Shown: one piece after another, positions 1 through 7,717 of the stretch
Position numbering within the stretch: the first letter of the stretch is position 1
Layout of the letters: each line of letters opens with the position of its first letter
NCBI GenBank assembly: GCA_034717985.1
Contig: JAYEMH010000039.1
Coordinates: forward strand, 1-64,000
From: JAYEMH01 sp034717985 [NCBI: Candidatus Ratteibacteria bacterium]
Lineage (GTDB): Bacteria > CAZDME01 > JAYEMH01
DNA: 64,000 nucleotides
Direction: 5' to 3'
Notes under the pieces: model-generated
What the model saw: only the letters and a program-made list of their open reading frames with translations
What the model was told of the DNA's origin: nothing
Database searches by the model: none
Translations under genes and position numbers: made by a program

Positions 1-418
1 TATTAAAAAAATAGTTTATCTTTTCATCTTTAATCCAATAGGGATTATCACAAAAATCTATATGAATCTGGATATTCAAAGGAATGTTAAATATCCTTTT
101 CAGCCGATACCCGGCCAGTCCGGTAATAAATGGATCTTCCGTAGTAATTACATCAATCCTTTTTCCTTTTAAGATTTTTTTACCAATCCTGACAGCATCA
201 AATATAAAAGTGAGTTTGCTTTTTGAGTTAGTAGGATATATCTCTAAATTATCGGACCATTTCTGCCTTTTAAGCCCTAAATTTTTCGGTGAATAGACAA
301 TCAGCGTAAGGCTTTCTAAATGACCGGCATATTCTAATTGCCTTTTTCTTACATCCCCCCTCACTTTATCATCTTGCAGCATTAAATAGTCTAAACCAAT
401 TCCTAAAACATTAACCAC
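1..418 (-). CDS. Glycosyltransferase family 4-like, N-terminal part (runs off left edge)
   Basis: This frame gives about 139 residues from a GTG start at 418, preceded by an AGGAG ribosome site with good spacing, and it is open to the window edge. The start reads VVNVLGIGLDYLML, followed by a conserved Arg/Lys-rich turn and a hydrophobic strand (TLIVYSP), then ITTEDPFITGLAGYRL and IQIHIDFCDNPYW. This is the pattern of the N-terminal Rossmann domain of GT-B, family 4 glycosyltransferases, which transfer sugars from nucleotide donors during surface polysaccharide assembly. The donor-binding C-terminal half lies outside the window, so substrate cannot be judged. The family call rests on pattern only. 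Confidence 0.7.
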   Translation of the reverse strand, partial: MVNVLGIGLDYLMLQDDKVRGDVRKRQLEYAGHLESLTLIVYSPKNLGLKRQKWSDNLEIYPTNSKSKLTFIFDAVRIGKKILKGKRIDVITTEDPFITGLAGYRLKRIFNIPLNIQIHIDFCDNPYWIKDEKINYFFN

Positions 419-477
419 AAATCAACTCCTTTTTTCACCATCGGGTTTTTGGGGGTTTTGGGGTCAGGGTTTTAAAA

Positions 478-580
478 AATAAAAAATAGTAAAAAATAGA
501 AAAATAAAAAATAAAAAAATAGAAAAAATAGTGAAAAAATAGTAAAAAATAGAAAAATAGAGAAAAATAGAGAAAAATGA
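478..580. repeat. A-rich low-complexity tract of AAAAATAG-like units
   Basis: The stretch is almost only A with TAG or TAGAG interruptions repeated about every 8 to 14 bases. It lies downstream of the HTH_17 remnant and upstream of the glycosyltransferase start. It has no coding potential. It may have grown by slippage. Confidence 0.8.
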
Positions 581-670
581 AAAATAGGGACAGACACCCT
601 ATTTCCCCTATCTCAACAAATCATAAAAATAGGGACAGACACCCTATTTCCCCTATCTCAACAAATCATA
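581..670. repeat. Perfect tandem duplication of a 45-bp unit
   Basis: The unit starting AAAATAGGGACAGACACC and ending AACAAATCATA occurs at 581-625 and again at 626-670 without mismatch. Its inner part, AGGGACAGACACCCTATTT, contains the short inverted words AGGG and CCCT. The second copy includes the 3' end of the neighbouring HTH_17 remnant. Related copies lie at 3706-3828 and 6896-6964. Confidence 0.9.
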
Positions 671-817
671 ACCCTTTAATTCCAGCCAGGCGTCAATCTG
701 CTCTTTTCTGAAACGGATGGAACGGCCCAGGCGGATGCAGGGAATTTTCCTTGTTTTTACCTTCCGGTACACAGTCAAAGGATTAAGCTGAATATATTCT
801 GCCAGTTTTTTGCACAC
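653..817 (-). pseudogene. HTH_17 (excisionase-like) protein, 5' end lost
   Basis: Read on the minus strand, the frame encodes KKLAEYIQLNPLTVYRKV and then IPCIRLGRSIRF, nearly identical to the intact gene at 1561-1728. The first nine or so codons, including the ATG, are replaced by unrelated sequence. An in-frame GTG at 817 follows directly on a stop, so translation is doubtful. The C-terminus differs from the other copy: it ends WLELKGYDLLR. That tail is the sequence scattered as a repeat through the left island. The gene is read here as a decaying duplicate of a small DNA-binding protein. Confidence 0.7.
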
Positions 818-845
818 CTATTTTTTTCTCCCTGTTTTTTCTCCC

Positions 846-874
846 TTGACATTCCTTAGAGGTTATGGTATTTT
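846..874 (+). promoter_or_regulatory. Sigma70-type promoter of the MazEF-like pair
   Basis: TTGACA at 846-851 is followed after 17 bases by TATTTT at 869-874, in the context TTATGGTATTTTTATT. It lies 20 bases before the TTG start of the antitoxin gene, with a strong GGAGGTGA site between them. Confidence 0.5.
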
Positions 875-893
875 TATTCCGGAGGTGATAAAA

Positions 894-1088
894 TTGAAAC
901 CGATTTCTAATGTTGAGAAAACAATCATGCAAAAGGTCAGGGATATACCTCCCGAAAAAGCAACCGAAGTATTAGACTTCATTGAATTCATAAGTTTTAG
1001 AAATTCGCATCACCTTATGCTGCAAGCCCAACAGGAGGTTGTCTCTAAATACTGGGACAACCCTAAATTGGATATCTATAATGCTTGA
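894..1088 (+). CDS. Small antitoxin-like protein (DUF2281/MazE-type position)
   Basis: A 64-residue protein begins at TTG 894. This start is chosen because GGAGGTGA sits six bases before it; the longer open frame upstream has no ribosome site and crosses the promoter. The N-terminal half (VEKTIMQKVRDIPPEKATEV, then LDFIEFI) resembles DUF2281-like antitoxins that carry a DFI motif. The C-terminal half (ending KYWDNPKLDIYNA) would be the toxin-binding arm. The stop codon overlaps the start of the following MazF-like frame by eight bases, the arrangement expected of a type II toxin-antitoxin operon. Function is inferred from size and neighbour. Confidence 0.6.
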   Translation: MKPISNVEKTIMQKVRDIPPEKATEVLDFIEFISFRNSHHLMLQAQQEVVSKYWDNPKLDIYNA

Positions 1089-1449
1089 ATTAAAATGAGG
1101 CGACATAGTCTTAGTTTATTATCCTCTTATTTCTACTGGCCTAACGCAGAGGAAACTTCGTCCAGCTTTAGTTGTGCAATGTGATAAAAATAATCGCCGT
1201 CTCAATGACATCATTCTCATACCTTTAACCTCAAAGACAAAAGAGAAATTAGAGGAAACTCACCTCCCAATTACTCAAAATAGTCCAGAAGGAAAACAAG
1301 CTGGCATAAGGCTTGATTCCGTAATTAAAGCAGAAACCCTCCTTACCTTACCTAAAAATCTCATCTGTAAAAAAATTGGGCGTCTTTCAACTGCTTTTAT
1401 GAAAAAAGCCGATCGTTGTCTCACTTCCTCATTACAACTCAATAAATAA
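1081..1449 (+). pseudogene. MazF/PemK-like endoribonuclease with an in-frame TGA at codon 6
   Basis: From ATG 1081 the frame reads MLELK, TGA (1096-1098), then GDIVLVYYPLISTG and KLRPALVV. Both are landmarks of MazF/PemK toxins, which cut mRNA at short motifs. About 122 codons is normal for the family. The TGA stands where MazF proteins usually have Arg or Gln, and CGA to TGA is a single transition. The remaining 117 codons are open, so the damage is recent or the start is elsewhere. A GTG at 1174 is in frame but would delete the core strand. Other genes in this window use TGA as a normal stop, so recoding is unlikely. Confidence 0.65.
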
Positions 1450-1560
1450 GTATCGCTCATTTAGTATTCTATCGACTTGTTGTTATCAGTTAAGTCTTTC
1501 TCTGTATCTTCTGTTGATAAGTGAGCCATCTTTATAAAAAGGCACAGACACCCATTCCTC

Positions 1561-1728
1561 CTATTTCAATGTTTCAAGCCAGGCGTCAATCTGCTCTTTT
1601 CTGAAACGGATGGAACGGCCCAGGCGGATGCAGGGAATTTCCCTTGTTTTTACCTTCCGGTACACAGTCAAAGGATTAAGCTGAATATATTCTGCCAGCT
1701 CTTTGGCAGTCATTAATTTGTCATTCAT
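1561..1728 (-). CDS. HTH_17 (excisionase-like) DNA-binding protein, intact copy
   Basis: A 55-residue protein from ATG 1728: MNDKLMTAKELAEYIQLNPL, TVYRKVKTREIPCIRLGRSI and a final RFRKEQIDAWLETLK. The order LT.KELAEY, two short helices, then IP..R.G..IRF..E.I..WL is the winged-helix HTH_17 fold seen in excisionases and MerR-like regulators. It is nearly identical to the remnant at 653-817 and about two-thirds identical to the gene at 12879-13049. No good ribosome site precedes the ATG, and the predicted promoter lies about 190 bases upstream. Target sites are unknown; the palindrome at its own promoter is a candidate. Confidence 0.8.
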   Translation of the reverse strand: MNDKLMTAKELAEYIQLNPLTVYRKVKTREIPCIRLGRSIRFRKEQIDAWLETLK

Positions 1729-1916
1729 AGTTCACGATAAAGTTCAGGGTAAATAGGACTTACTGAAAAATGCAGAAAATTAAAAACGTCGACGGAATAA
1801 ACATGTAAACAATCGCAAAAATAAGGTCGAATTTGATTTAATCTGTGTAATCTATTTTTTAATCTTTAAAATCAGGGGATGCTGGCTTTTTCAGCAGACC
1901 CTAAATAGACGAAAAA

Positions 1917-1945
1917 AGTATACCACATAGGTATACCTTTGTCAA
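1917..1945 (-). promoter_or_regulatory. Promoter with GTATACC/GGTATAC operator upstream of HTH_17 gene
   Basis: On the minus strand, TTGACA (1945-1940) and TATACT (1922-1917) are spaced 17 bases apart. The spacer and -10 carry the inverted repeat GTATACC-N5-GGTATAC (1918-1936). The same architecture precedes the paralogue at 12879-13049, which supports autoregulation. The rest of the 314-base gene-free stretch 1729-2042 shows only AT-rich sequence and no convincing reading frame. Confidence 0.65.
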
Positions 1946-2042
1946 ATCGCGTAGATTTTTTTATATCCTTCTTAACTTAAGTGCACTATGAAAAAAATTT
2001 CCGAAAACAAGTTTTGGGAGAATCGCCGATAGTAAATAAATA

Positions 2043-2255
2043 ATGCATCGTTTTCTTATTGTTATTGAAAAAGCAAACGGCAATTATTCAGCTTACTCAC
2101 CAGATTTACCAGGTTGTGTCGCAACTGGGGTAACCCATGAAGAAGCTGAACTAAATATGCATCAGGCCGTTGAACTACATATCCGTGGACTACTTGAAGA
2201 TAAACTTCCAATTCCTGAATCGCACGCTTCAGCCGAATATGTAGCTGTTGTTTAA
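2043..2255 (+). CDS. HicB-family antitoxin, orphan
   Basis: The 70-residue protein starts MHRFLIVIEKANGNYSAYSP and continues with DLPGCVATG and a helix EEAELNMHQAVELHI. This is the partial RNase H-like fold of HicB antitoxins (the SPDLPGC turn is diagnostic). HicB normally pairs with a HicA mRNA interferase, but no HicA-like frame lies next to this gene. It also lacks the C-terminal DNA-binding domain of long HicBs. The ribosome site is weak. It is one of two plus-strand genes in the left island. Confidence 0.75.
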   Translation: MHRFLIVIEKANGNYSAYSPDLPGCVATGVTHEEAELNMHQAVELHIRGLLEDKLPIPESHASAEYVAVV

Positions 2256-2300
2256 GAGTTCAAGTATCAAAGAGCAAAATTCTCGTTTCTCATTGAACAA

Positions 2301-3590
2301 TTACTGAAGCAGCCATTTCCATAAAGGGATAAATTTTATCACCCTGTTCTCAAACTTTTCCTCGCCTTCATAATCAGAGGTAATAACTAATAAATTGCTG
2401 GTTCCAGCTTTCATTTCTTTGCCGGCTTTTATAAGGGATTTAAACTCGCGCATCTTTGTATCGTAGTTTTCTATATCATAGCAAACCTGAATTAGTTCTT
2501 TTATCACCGGTCCTTCTTTTAGCACAAAATCAACCTCTTTGCCTGAATAGTCCTGCCAATAATATATCTCTAATTTTGAAGAAAGGGCCTTTCTTCTCAT
2601 TAATTCCACGGCTACTGAATTTTCGTATAAGCGGCCAATGTTTTTCGAACTTCCGGTAGAAACAACATTTATCAAACCGGTATCAATTGCGTAAACTTTC
2701 CTGGGCGCAGTTACTTTTTCTTTTGTCTTAAAAGAGAACCTTTCAATTAAGAAAATCAGATAACATTCTTCAAGAAAATGCAGATAATTCTGGGCAGTGT
2801 GGGTGCTTTTTAAACTAAATATATTCTTTAGTTTATTAAAAGTAACTTTACAGGAAAAATTGGAAATCAGATAATTAGAAAATTCTTTTATGGTTTTTAC
2901 ATGCCTTATCTTATGTCTTAAGATTGTATCTTTCGTCAGAACTGTTGAATAAAGAGATAATAAATATCTTTTTTGATTTAGCTCTTTCAGGCTTTCGGGA
3001 AATCCGCCTCTCAGTAAAAAGGCTTCTAATTCTCTCCTTATTGAAGCTGTCTGTCTGGTTGTAAAGTGTTCTTTCTGGTATTTTAAATTACGGAATTTTA
3101 AAAATTCTCTGAAAGAAAAAGGAAAGAGTTCTAAAGAAAAATGCCTGCCGGTTAAATGAGTAGCTAATTCTTTACTTAAAAGCCTGGCATTGCTTCCGGT
3201 AATGACTAAATTAAAACCCTGTCTTTTCAGCCGGTTGACGAATAGTTCCCATTTTTCTATATTTTGTACTTCATCAAGTAATATAAATTCAGGTTCTTCA
3301 TAGAGTTCATAGAATGCCCTGAGAACTAAATTCAAATCTTCTGTTTTTAATCCGGCTAAATTCTCATCATCAAAATTTATATAGGCAAATCTTTTGCCCT
3401 TTAACAACTGATAACAAAGTATAGATTTACCTGCTCTTCTTGGGCCGGTGATTACTTTAATTAATCCTGACTTTAGAAAAACTCTATATTTATTTAAAAG
3501 CTCGCGGTCAATTATCTTCTCTCTGTTAAAGATAGATTCTAATTCCTCTTTCTGGTCAATTATTATTTGTTTAAGCGTTAAATAATTCAT
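2301..3590 (-). CDS. AAA ATPase with C-terminal DUF4143 domain (copy 1)
   Basis: 429 residues. An N-terminal P-loop has GPRRAGKS at 49-56 and Walker B FILLDE at 102-107, followed by sensor-like VITGSNARL. The C-terminal part has the DUF4143 signature YWQDYSGKEVDFVL, which resembles a nuclease-fold motif (E.D...K). Proteins of this AAA_14/DUF4143 family are abundant in archaea and candidate phyla, often single-gene and near mobile DNA; their role is not established. It stands alone with its own promoter carrying a palindrome, and it is similar in layout but not closely similar in sequence to the gene at 5477-6655. Confidence 0.85.
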   Translation of the reverse strand: MNYLTLKQIIIDQKEELESIFNREKIIDRELLNKYRVFLKSGLIKVITGPRRAGKSILCYQLLKGKRFAYINFDDENLAGLKTEDLNLVLRAFYELYEEPEFILLDEVQNIEKWELFVNRLKRQGFNLVITGSNARLLSKELATHLTGRHFSLELFPFSFREFLKFRNLKYQKEHFTTRQTASIRRELEAFLLRGGFPESLKELNQKRYLLSLYSTVLTKDTILRHKIRHVKTIKEFSNYLISNFSCKVTFNKLKNIFSLKSTHTAQNYLHFLEECYLIFLIERFSFKTKEKVTAPRKVYAIDTGLINVVSTGSSKNIGRLYENSVAVELMRRKALSSKLEIYYWQDYSGKEVDFVLKEGPVIKELIQVCYDIENYDTKMREFKSLIKAGKEMKAGTSNLLVITSDYEGEEKFENRVIKFIPLWKWLLQ

Positions 3591-3609
3591 AGTGCACAGT
3601 TCTCCTTAT

Positions 3610-3646
3610 TTTTATGCATTATAACTGCATAAAAGCAAAAAGTCAA
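3610..3646 (-). promoter_or_regulatory. Promoter with 9-bp inverted repeat, ATPase copy 1
   Basis: On the minus strand, TTGACT (3646-3641), a 17-base spacer and TATAAT (3623-3618) precede the ATPase start at 3590. The inverted repeat TTTTATGCA-N7-TGCATAAAA (3610-3634) is centred on the -10 box, a position where a bound repressor would block RNA polymerase. A GGAG-containing ribosome site follows. Confidence 0.65.
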
Positions 3647-3705
3647 GATAATTATCGGGTTTTGAGGTTTTGAAATTCCGGGGTCTTAAATTCCGATAAA
3701 TAGGA

Positions 3706-3828
3706 TAAATAGCGATAAATAGGGACGGATAAATAGGGACGATAAATAGGGACACCCTATTTCTAAATAGGGCAGACACCCTATTTCCGCTATCTCAATA
3801 AATCATATCCCTTTAATTCCAGCCAGGA
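3706..3828. repeat. Composite island repeat with HTH_17-tail core
   Basis: Degenerate tandem words GATAAATAGGGAC are followed by CAGACACCCTATTTCCGC and then the core TCTCAATAAATCATATCC to TTCCAGCC. The core equals the 3' end of the HTH_17 remnant at 653-817. It lies just downstream of the ATPase at 2301-3590 on one side and at the 3' end of the gene at 3860-5248 on the other. Confidence 0.8.
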
Positions 3829-3859
3829 GCAAGTGTCCCCAATACCATTCGTTTTCAGC

Positions 3860-5248
3860 TCAAGTAATGAGTTTGTCCTTGTGAAATAAATATACATTTT
3901 CTTTTTTTGCTATTTTTTTCATTTCCGGGGTAAATCCAGCTTTGCTAAACAAAGAAAAATATTCCTTTCTATTCTTTTTTCCCCACTCTACTTTTTGAGA
4001 CTTTTCCCTTAAGTCTTCATAGATATTGGTCCCAATAGGCTTATTAGACCATTTAACTTCACCGAAAAGAATCTCATTTGCCAGGCTATTCAATGCAACA
4101 AGATCTATTTCTGCATCCTTATTCCACCAGCGGCCATAAGTTTCAAATTTAAGATGAATTTGGTTGTTCAGAATCGCGTTCAAGAAAATTTCACCTGATA
4201 TTTTTTCATAGTTTCTGGATAGAAGTTCGGGAAGCGCTTTTTTTATTCTTATTGTTACCTCATTTATTCTATTTTCTTCAAGAAGAGATCGATTTCTAAA
4301 AACAAATCTAAACCAGAAATTGAAAAAATTATCATCTAACATATAGATGCCTTTCCTGCTCTTCTCGGGTATTTTTTCAGTAACTGGTATTTCTTTTTTC
4401 GTAATCTGAAGATTTTCCAAAATAGAAATATAACGGGACGTCGTACCCTTATCAAAGCCGGTTTCATTTATAATTTCGGAAAGTTTATGTTTCCCTAAAG
4501 ACAATGCTTCCAGTATTACAAAATAGTTCCGGGGTTCTTTTAATTTTTCTCTCAATAAAAATTCAACCTCTTCATAAAGAGGTTCTCCTTTTCTTAAAAT
4601 CTCCTCCTTGATAACTTCAAGATAATCTCTATGATAGAACTTATTTAAATAGAGCGGGGTACCTCCAACAATGCTGTAAACAGACAAAATTTCGTCAAAT
4701 GCTTTGCGAGGAAAAACCTCTTTCACTTCCTTAAATCTAAAAGGTTTTATCAAAAACTGGCCTGTCCTTCTGCCATATAAAGGAGCCTTATAAAAAAGGG
4801 CGGTTTTTTCCATCATCGAGATACTTGAACCTAAAAGCAGCATATAAATCTTAGACTTCTTTAGATAAAGATCCCATGCCTTTTGAAAAGTTGAAGGTAT
4901 CGCCTTATCACTTTCAGCTAAATAAGGAAATTCATCTATTATAATGCCTATTTTTTCTCTTCTATTAGCTATATATTTAAAAGCTGTTTCCCAGTCCTTA
5001 AATCCCTCCTCAGGTAGAAATTCATCTTTAAAGTATTCTGCTATAGTATCAGTAAACTTCCTTAGCTGATTACGAGCAGCTATTCTTTCACATAAAAAAT
5101 AGATGTGAGGTTTATTTTTTACAAACCGGATGCTAACTTCGGTCTTACCAACCCGCCGTTTACCATAGATTATAATTAATTGGGCTTTGTGCACATCCCA
5201 TTTTTCATTAAGAAATTCCAGTTCTAATTCTCTGTTTATGAATCTCAT
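3860..5248 (-). CDS. ATPase_2-type ATPase with DUF234 C-terminus
   Basis: 462 residues beginning MRFINRELELEFLNEKW, the typical start of the 'archaeal-type' ATPase_2 family. Walker A is GKRRVGKT (29-36) and Walker B IIIDEF (102-107), followed by LLLGSSISMME as sensor. The middle has a winged-helix segment (LSEIINETGFDKGTTSRYIS). The C-terminus has the DUF234 pattern, including EIDLVAL and GEVKW, which resembles a PD-(D/E)XK nuclease core. The biological role of the family is not known. Its promoter region has direct repeats, and the gene stands alone. Confidence 0.85.
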   Translation of the reverse strand: MRFINRELELEFLNEKWDVHKAQLIIIYGKRRVGKTEVSIRFVKNKPHIYFLCERIAARNQLRKFTDTIAEYFKDEFLPEEGFKDWETAFKYIANRREKIGIIIDEFPYLAESDKAIPSTFQKAWDLYLKKSKIYMLLLGSSISMMEKTALFYKAPLYGRRTGQFLIKPFRFKEVKEVFPRKAFDEILSVYSIVGGTPLYLNKFYHRDYLEVIKEEILRKGEPLYEEVEFLLREKLKEPRNYFVILEALSLGKHKLSEIINETGFDKGTTSRYISILENLQITKKEIPVTEKIPEKSRKGIYMLDDNFFNFWFRFVFRNRSLLEENRINEVTIRIKKALPELLSRNYEKISGEIFLNAILNNQIHLKFETYGRWWNKDAEIDLVALNSLANEILFGEVKWSNKPIGTNIYEDLREKSQKVEWGKKNRKEYFSLFSKAGFTPEMKKIAKKENVYLFHKDKLIT

Positions 5249-5287
5249 CCTAAACTCCTTCCTGCTAATCTAATCAGTATAATTCAA

Positions 5288-5329
5288 TTTAGACTAATCT
5301 ATTTTAGACTAATCAGGACGCTTTGTCAA
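5288..5329 (-). promoter_or_regulatory. Promoter with 12-bp direct repeats, ATPase_2 gene
   Basis: On the minus strand, TTGACA (5329-5324), 17 bases and TAAAAT (5306-5301). The word GATTAGTCTAAA occurs twice, at 5314-5303 and 5299-5288, 15 bases apart, one overlapping the -10 and one just downstream. This looks like a repressor site distinct from those of the two DUF4143 genes. Confidence 0.55.
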
Positions 5330-5370
5330 TCAAAAATTCTATCTCACCTTTTTGCTGAACATACATACAG

Positions 5371-5444
5371 TTCCGGGGTCCAGTTCCGGGGTCAAGTCTC
5401 AACATTTAACAAATCATATCTCTTTAATTCCAGCATACTGGTAA
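5371..5444. repeat. Island repeat: TTCCGGGGTC tandem plus HTH_17-tail core
   Basis: Two copies of AGTTCCGGGGTC are followed by AAGTCTCAACATTTAACAAA and TCATATCTCTTTAATTCCAGC. Read on the minus strand, the core could encode LELKRYDLLNVET, a variant of the HTH_17 C-terminus. The right boundary at TTCCAGC coincides with that of the copies at 3828, 6964 and 7867. Confidence 0.8.
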
Positions 5445-5476
5445 ATTCAGGCTTCCCGAATCACTTTCTACCAAAA

Positions 5477-6655
5477 CTACACAAGTGCGCTTAAGAACTT
5501 ACTGGCGCTTATAACCCGAATATTATCCTTTATGAAATCAATGTTCCCTTCTTTCACCACCTCATAGATAAAGGGAATTTTAAGTTTCTCGCCAAAATAT
5601 TTTAATGACGCCGGGATATCCTTATAGGTCGCCTTAACCTCAACACAAAACCAAACCTTGTTTCCAACCGTAATTAAAAAATCAACTTCCCTCTGTTCTT
5701 TGTCTCTCAGATAATACAGTTGAGCTTTATATCCTTCTGCGTCAAAAAGAAAGTGGCAAAATTTCAAAAGATGAGAGGCAATAATATTTTCAAACCTGAC
5801 ATTTTCGTCTCCAATTTCAGACCAGTCCCACAAATACAACTTGGGTTCTTTTCTCAACGACTTTATAACATTAGTTTGAAAAGGATATATTCGGAAATGA
5901 TAATAGAACTGTTCTAATATATCTACCCACAAAGATACTGTCTTATGGGTAACCCCTAAGTCTTCACGTAATGAATTCAAAGAAAAAAGAGACCCGGTTT
6001 TCCCTGGCAAAAGCTCAACTAACACCTGCAGGGCTGATATATCCCTTAGATTTTCAATATCCCGAATATCATCCTTTATGACCCTGTCAATTCTGGCGTT
6101 ATGCCACCGTCGCAGCGTTTTCTCGCTTTGTTTGATAAATATTTCCGGGAAGCCGCCGAATTTAAATAAACGATTAAATAATTTCTTCTGCTGTGTATTT
6201 TCATCTGAGAAAACAAGTTCTTTGAAAGGATTACAAATTATCTCCGTGCTTGATAATTCGTGCAGGGAAAGAGGATGCAGCCTATACGGATGATACCGGC
6301 CCAGCAATGAATCTCCACCTTTCTTATACACATCCAATCGTGCGCTGCCCGTTACCAGTATCTGAAATTCCTGTTTGTGCTTGTCATATTCCCCTTTTAA
6401 ATAATTCTTCCATTTTCTATATTTATGAATTTCGTCAAAAACAATCAAATCTTTATCCGCCGGGAAGCTCTCGTTAAGAATAAGCTTTCTGTCTTGTCGA
6501 TTATCCCAATTTAAATAGGCATATTTACCTGGAAAAAACTTATTGCTGATTTGTTTAGCCAGAGTAGTTTTGCCAATTTGGCGGGGGCCGGAAATAAAAA
6601 CCATTTTATCCTTCAAATCATCCAAAACGTACTTTTCTAAATATCGCTTAATCAT
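5477..6655 (-). CDS. AAA ATPase with C-terminal DUF4143 domain (copy 2)
   Basis: 392 residues. Walker A GPRQIGKT is at 23-30 and Walker B IVFDE at 71-75, followed by ILVTGSARLDVYKKGGDSLL, a typical AAA_14 sensor region. The C-terminal DUF4143 part contains YYLRDKEQREVDFLI and then CVEVKA, the E.D..K pattern of a restriction-endonuclease-like core. It is a separate lineage from copy 1 (shorter, different start). No partner gene is adjacent. The role is unknown for the family. Confidence 0.85.
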   Translation of the reverse strand: MIKRYLEKYVLDDLKDKMVFISGPRQIGKTTLAKQISNKFFPGKYAYLNWDNRQDRKLILNESFPADKDLIVFDEIHKYRKWKNYLKGEYDKHKQEFQILVTGSARLDVYKKGGDSLLGRYHPYRLHPLSLHELSSTEIICNPFKELVFSDENTQQKKLFNRLFKFGGFPEIFIKQSEKTLRRWHNARIDRVIKDDIRDIENLRDISALQVLVELLPGKTGSLFSLNSLREDLGVTHKTVSLWVDILEQFYYHFRIYPFQTNVIKSLRKEPKLYLWDWSEIGDENVRFENIIASHLLKFCHFLFDAEGYKAQLYYLRDKEQREVDFLITVGNKVWFCVEVKATYKDIPASLKYFGEKLKIPFIYEVVKEGNIDFIKDNIRVISASKFLSALV

Positions 6656-6683
6656 AAAATACCTCCATTTATCTCCTCTTATA

Positions 6684-6712
6684 AATTATACCATAGTATA
6701 ATTTTTTGTCAA
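6684..6712 (-). promoter_or_regulatory. Promoter with 8-bp inverted repeat, ATPase copy 2
   Basis: On the minus strand, TTGACA (6712-6707), 16 bases and TATAAT (6690-6685). The inverted repeat AATTATAC-N4-GTATAATT (6684-6703) covers the -10 and part of the spacer. It lies 29 bases before the gene start at 6655, with a GGAGG-like ribosome site in between. Confidence 0.65.
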
Positions 6713-6895
6713 ACATTTTCTACTTTAGGAGAATAATCTGGTTTTCTTGGGGACATTTTTATCTCAAGAGCTGGCACTAATTTCTATATGTTCTCTTCCA
6801 TTATCTTTATTCTGCTTAATATATTATGCAATAGGGCAAGAAGTTCACCGATTAAGCTTTTCTCATTGATAATTAAATAATTAAATAAATTAAAT

Positions 6896-6964
6896 AGCAG
6901 ACACCCCTAAATAGGGACACCCTATTTCCCCTATCTCAACAAATCATATCCCTTTAATTCCAGC
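6896..6964. repeat. Composite island repeat with HTH_17-tail core
   Basis: GCAGACACCCCTAAATAGGG is followed by ACACCCTATTTCCCCTATC and the core TCAACAAATCATATCC to TTCCAGC. After the core comes AATACCATTCGTTTTT, a word also found after the copy near 3840-3856. The remainder of the 363-base gap 6656-7018 is AT-rich, without a gene that can be supported. Confidence 0.8.
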
Positions 6965-7018
6965 AATACCATTCGTTTTTAATTCAGGTATGGGGCAAAA
7001 CATGTACTGACCTCTCAA

Positions 7019-7408
7019 TCAAAGTCTATCTTTGAGTTTTATTAGTATCTTGTCCATCAATTCGAAATAACCTTTTATACCTTTATAAATTTTTTGCGCA
7101 ACTTCTTCCTTGTAAGTATGAGATGTATCATTCCTTCTATCAGTCATTTCCTGAAGCTCAACCGTCTCATCTTCGGTAGAATAACCTAATGAGAAAATTT
7201 CCCGGAAACACGTTTTCGGGGAATTACCGATAACACCCTCTTTTTCTTTGAGATACTCCTTAATAAACTTCCAAAAGGCCTCAAAAGAATATTCAAAACG
7301 CTGAATGGCGGCATCCCGGATAATTATTGAAAACGGTTCGTCGAATATTTTTTTTAATGTATCTAAAGCCTTCTGCGCATCTTTATATTTCAACTTTAAT
7401 CTTTCCAT
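7019..7408 (-). CDS. Nucleotidyltransferase substrate-binding (HI0074-like) four-helix protein
   Basis: 129 residues with the pattern of the NTase_sub_bind family: a Lys/Arg-rich amphipathic first helix, RDAAIQRFEYSFEAFWKFIK, then CFREIFSLGY and MTDRRNDTSHTYKEEVAQ. The RNDTSHTY motif matches the R-x4-H-x-Y signature of HEPN-type RNases. It overlaps the nucleotidyltransferase at 7396-7689 by 13 bases, so the two form one operon, as in the H. influenzae HI0073/HI0074 pair. The pair is interpreted as a HEPN/MNT toxin-antitoxin; which partner poisons cannot be shown from sequence. Confidence 0.8.
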   Translation of the reverse strand: MERLKLKYKDAQKALDTLKKIFDEPFSIIIRDAAIQRFEYSFEAFWKFIKEYLKEKEGVIGNSPKTCFREIFSLGYSTEDETVELQEMTDRRNDTSHTYKEEVAQKIYKGIKGYFELMDKILIKLKDRL

Positions 7409-7689
7409 ACAATCACCCCTTTCATTGCCTCTTTCTTAAAAGACTCTGAAACGTCTGCAAAAGTTACGATTTCCACTTTATAAGGAATATTCAAATCTTC
7501 TATTTTCTCGTTCAGTGAAATAATCTTTTTCTTATCAATATCCTCATAAGGAATAAGCCCGATGTCTACATCAGAGGTAGGATGGTTATCTCCTCTGGCG
7601 CGCGAGCCAAAAAGCACTATCTTTACTCTTTCATCTTTTAATGTGTTTAACACTAATGCTTTTAATTTTGCTAAATACCTGTTTTCCAC
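7396..7689 (-). CDS. MNT-type minimal nucleotidyltransferase (antitoxin side of HEPN/MNT pair)
   Basis: 97 residues with the polymerase-beta fold signature LFGSRARGDNHPTSDVDIGL: GS, ten residues, D.D. A third carboxylate is expected in the later strand KVEIVTF. In characterised HEPN/MNT systems the MNT protein modifies the HEPN partner with AMP and so blocks its RNase. It is translated just before, and overlaps, its partner at 7019-7408. No clear promoter was seen; the upstream side carries island repeats. Confidence 0.8.
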   Translation of the reverse strand: MENRYLAKLKALVLNTLKDERVKIVLFGSRARGDNHPTSDVDIGLIPYEDIDKKKIISLNEKIEDLNIPYKVEIVTFADVSESFKKEAMKGVIVWKD

Positions 7690-7717
7690 AATGATATTCT
7701 CCTTATTACATTCCGCA

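Noticed and set aside
478-670. CRISPR array in the left repeats
   Set aside because: The 45-bp units are tandem without spacers, and no cas gene is in the window.
810-893. Long plus-strand frame starting at 810 ahead of the antitoxin gene
   Set aside because: It crosses the promoter and has no ribosome site; the TTG at 894 has GGAGGTGA.
1096-1098. TGA as a sense codon (recoding) in the MazF-like gene
   Set aside because: TGA serves as a normal stop in several genes here, for example the antitoxin and mntA genes, and no other in-frame TGA was seen in conserved genes.
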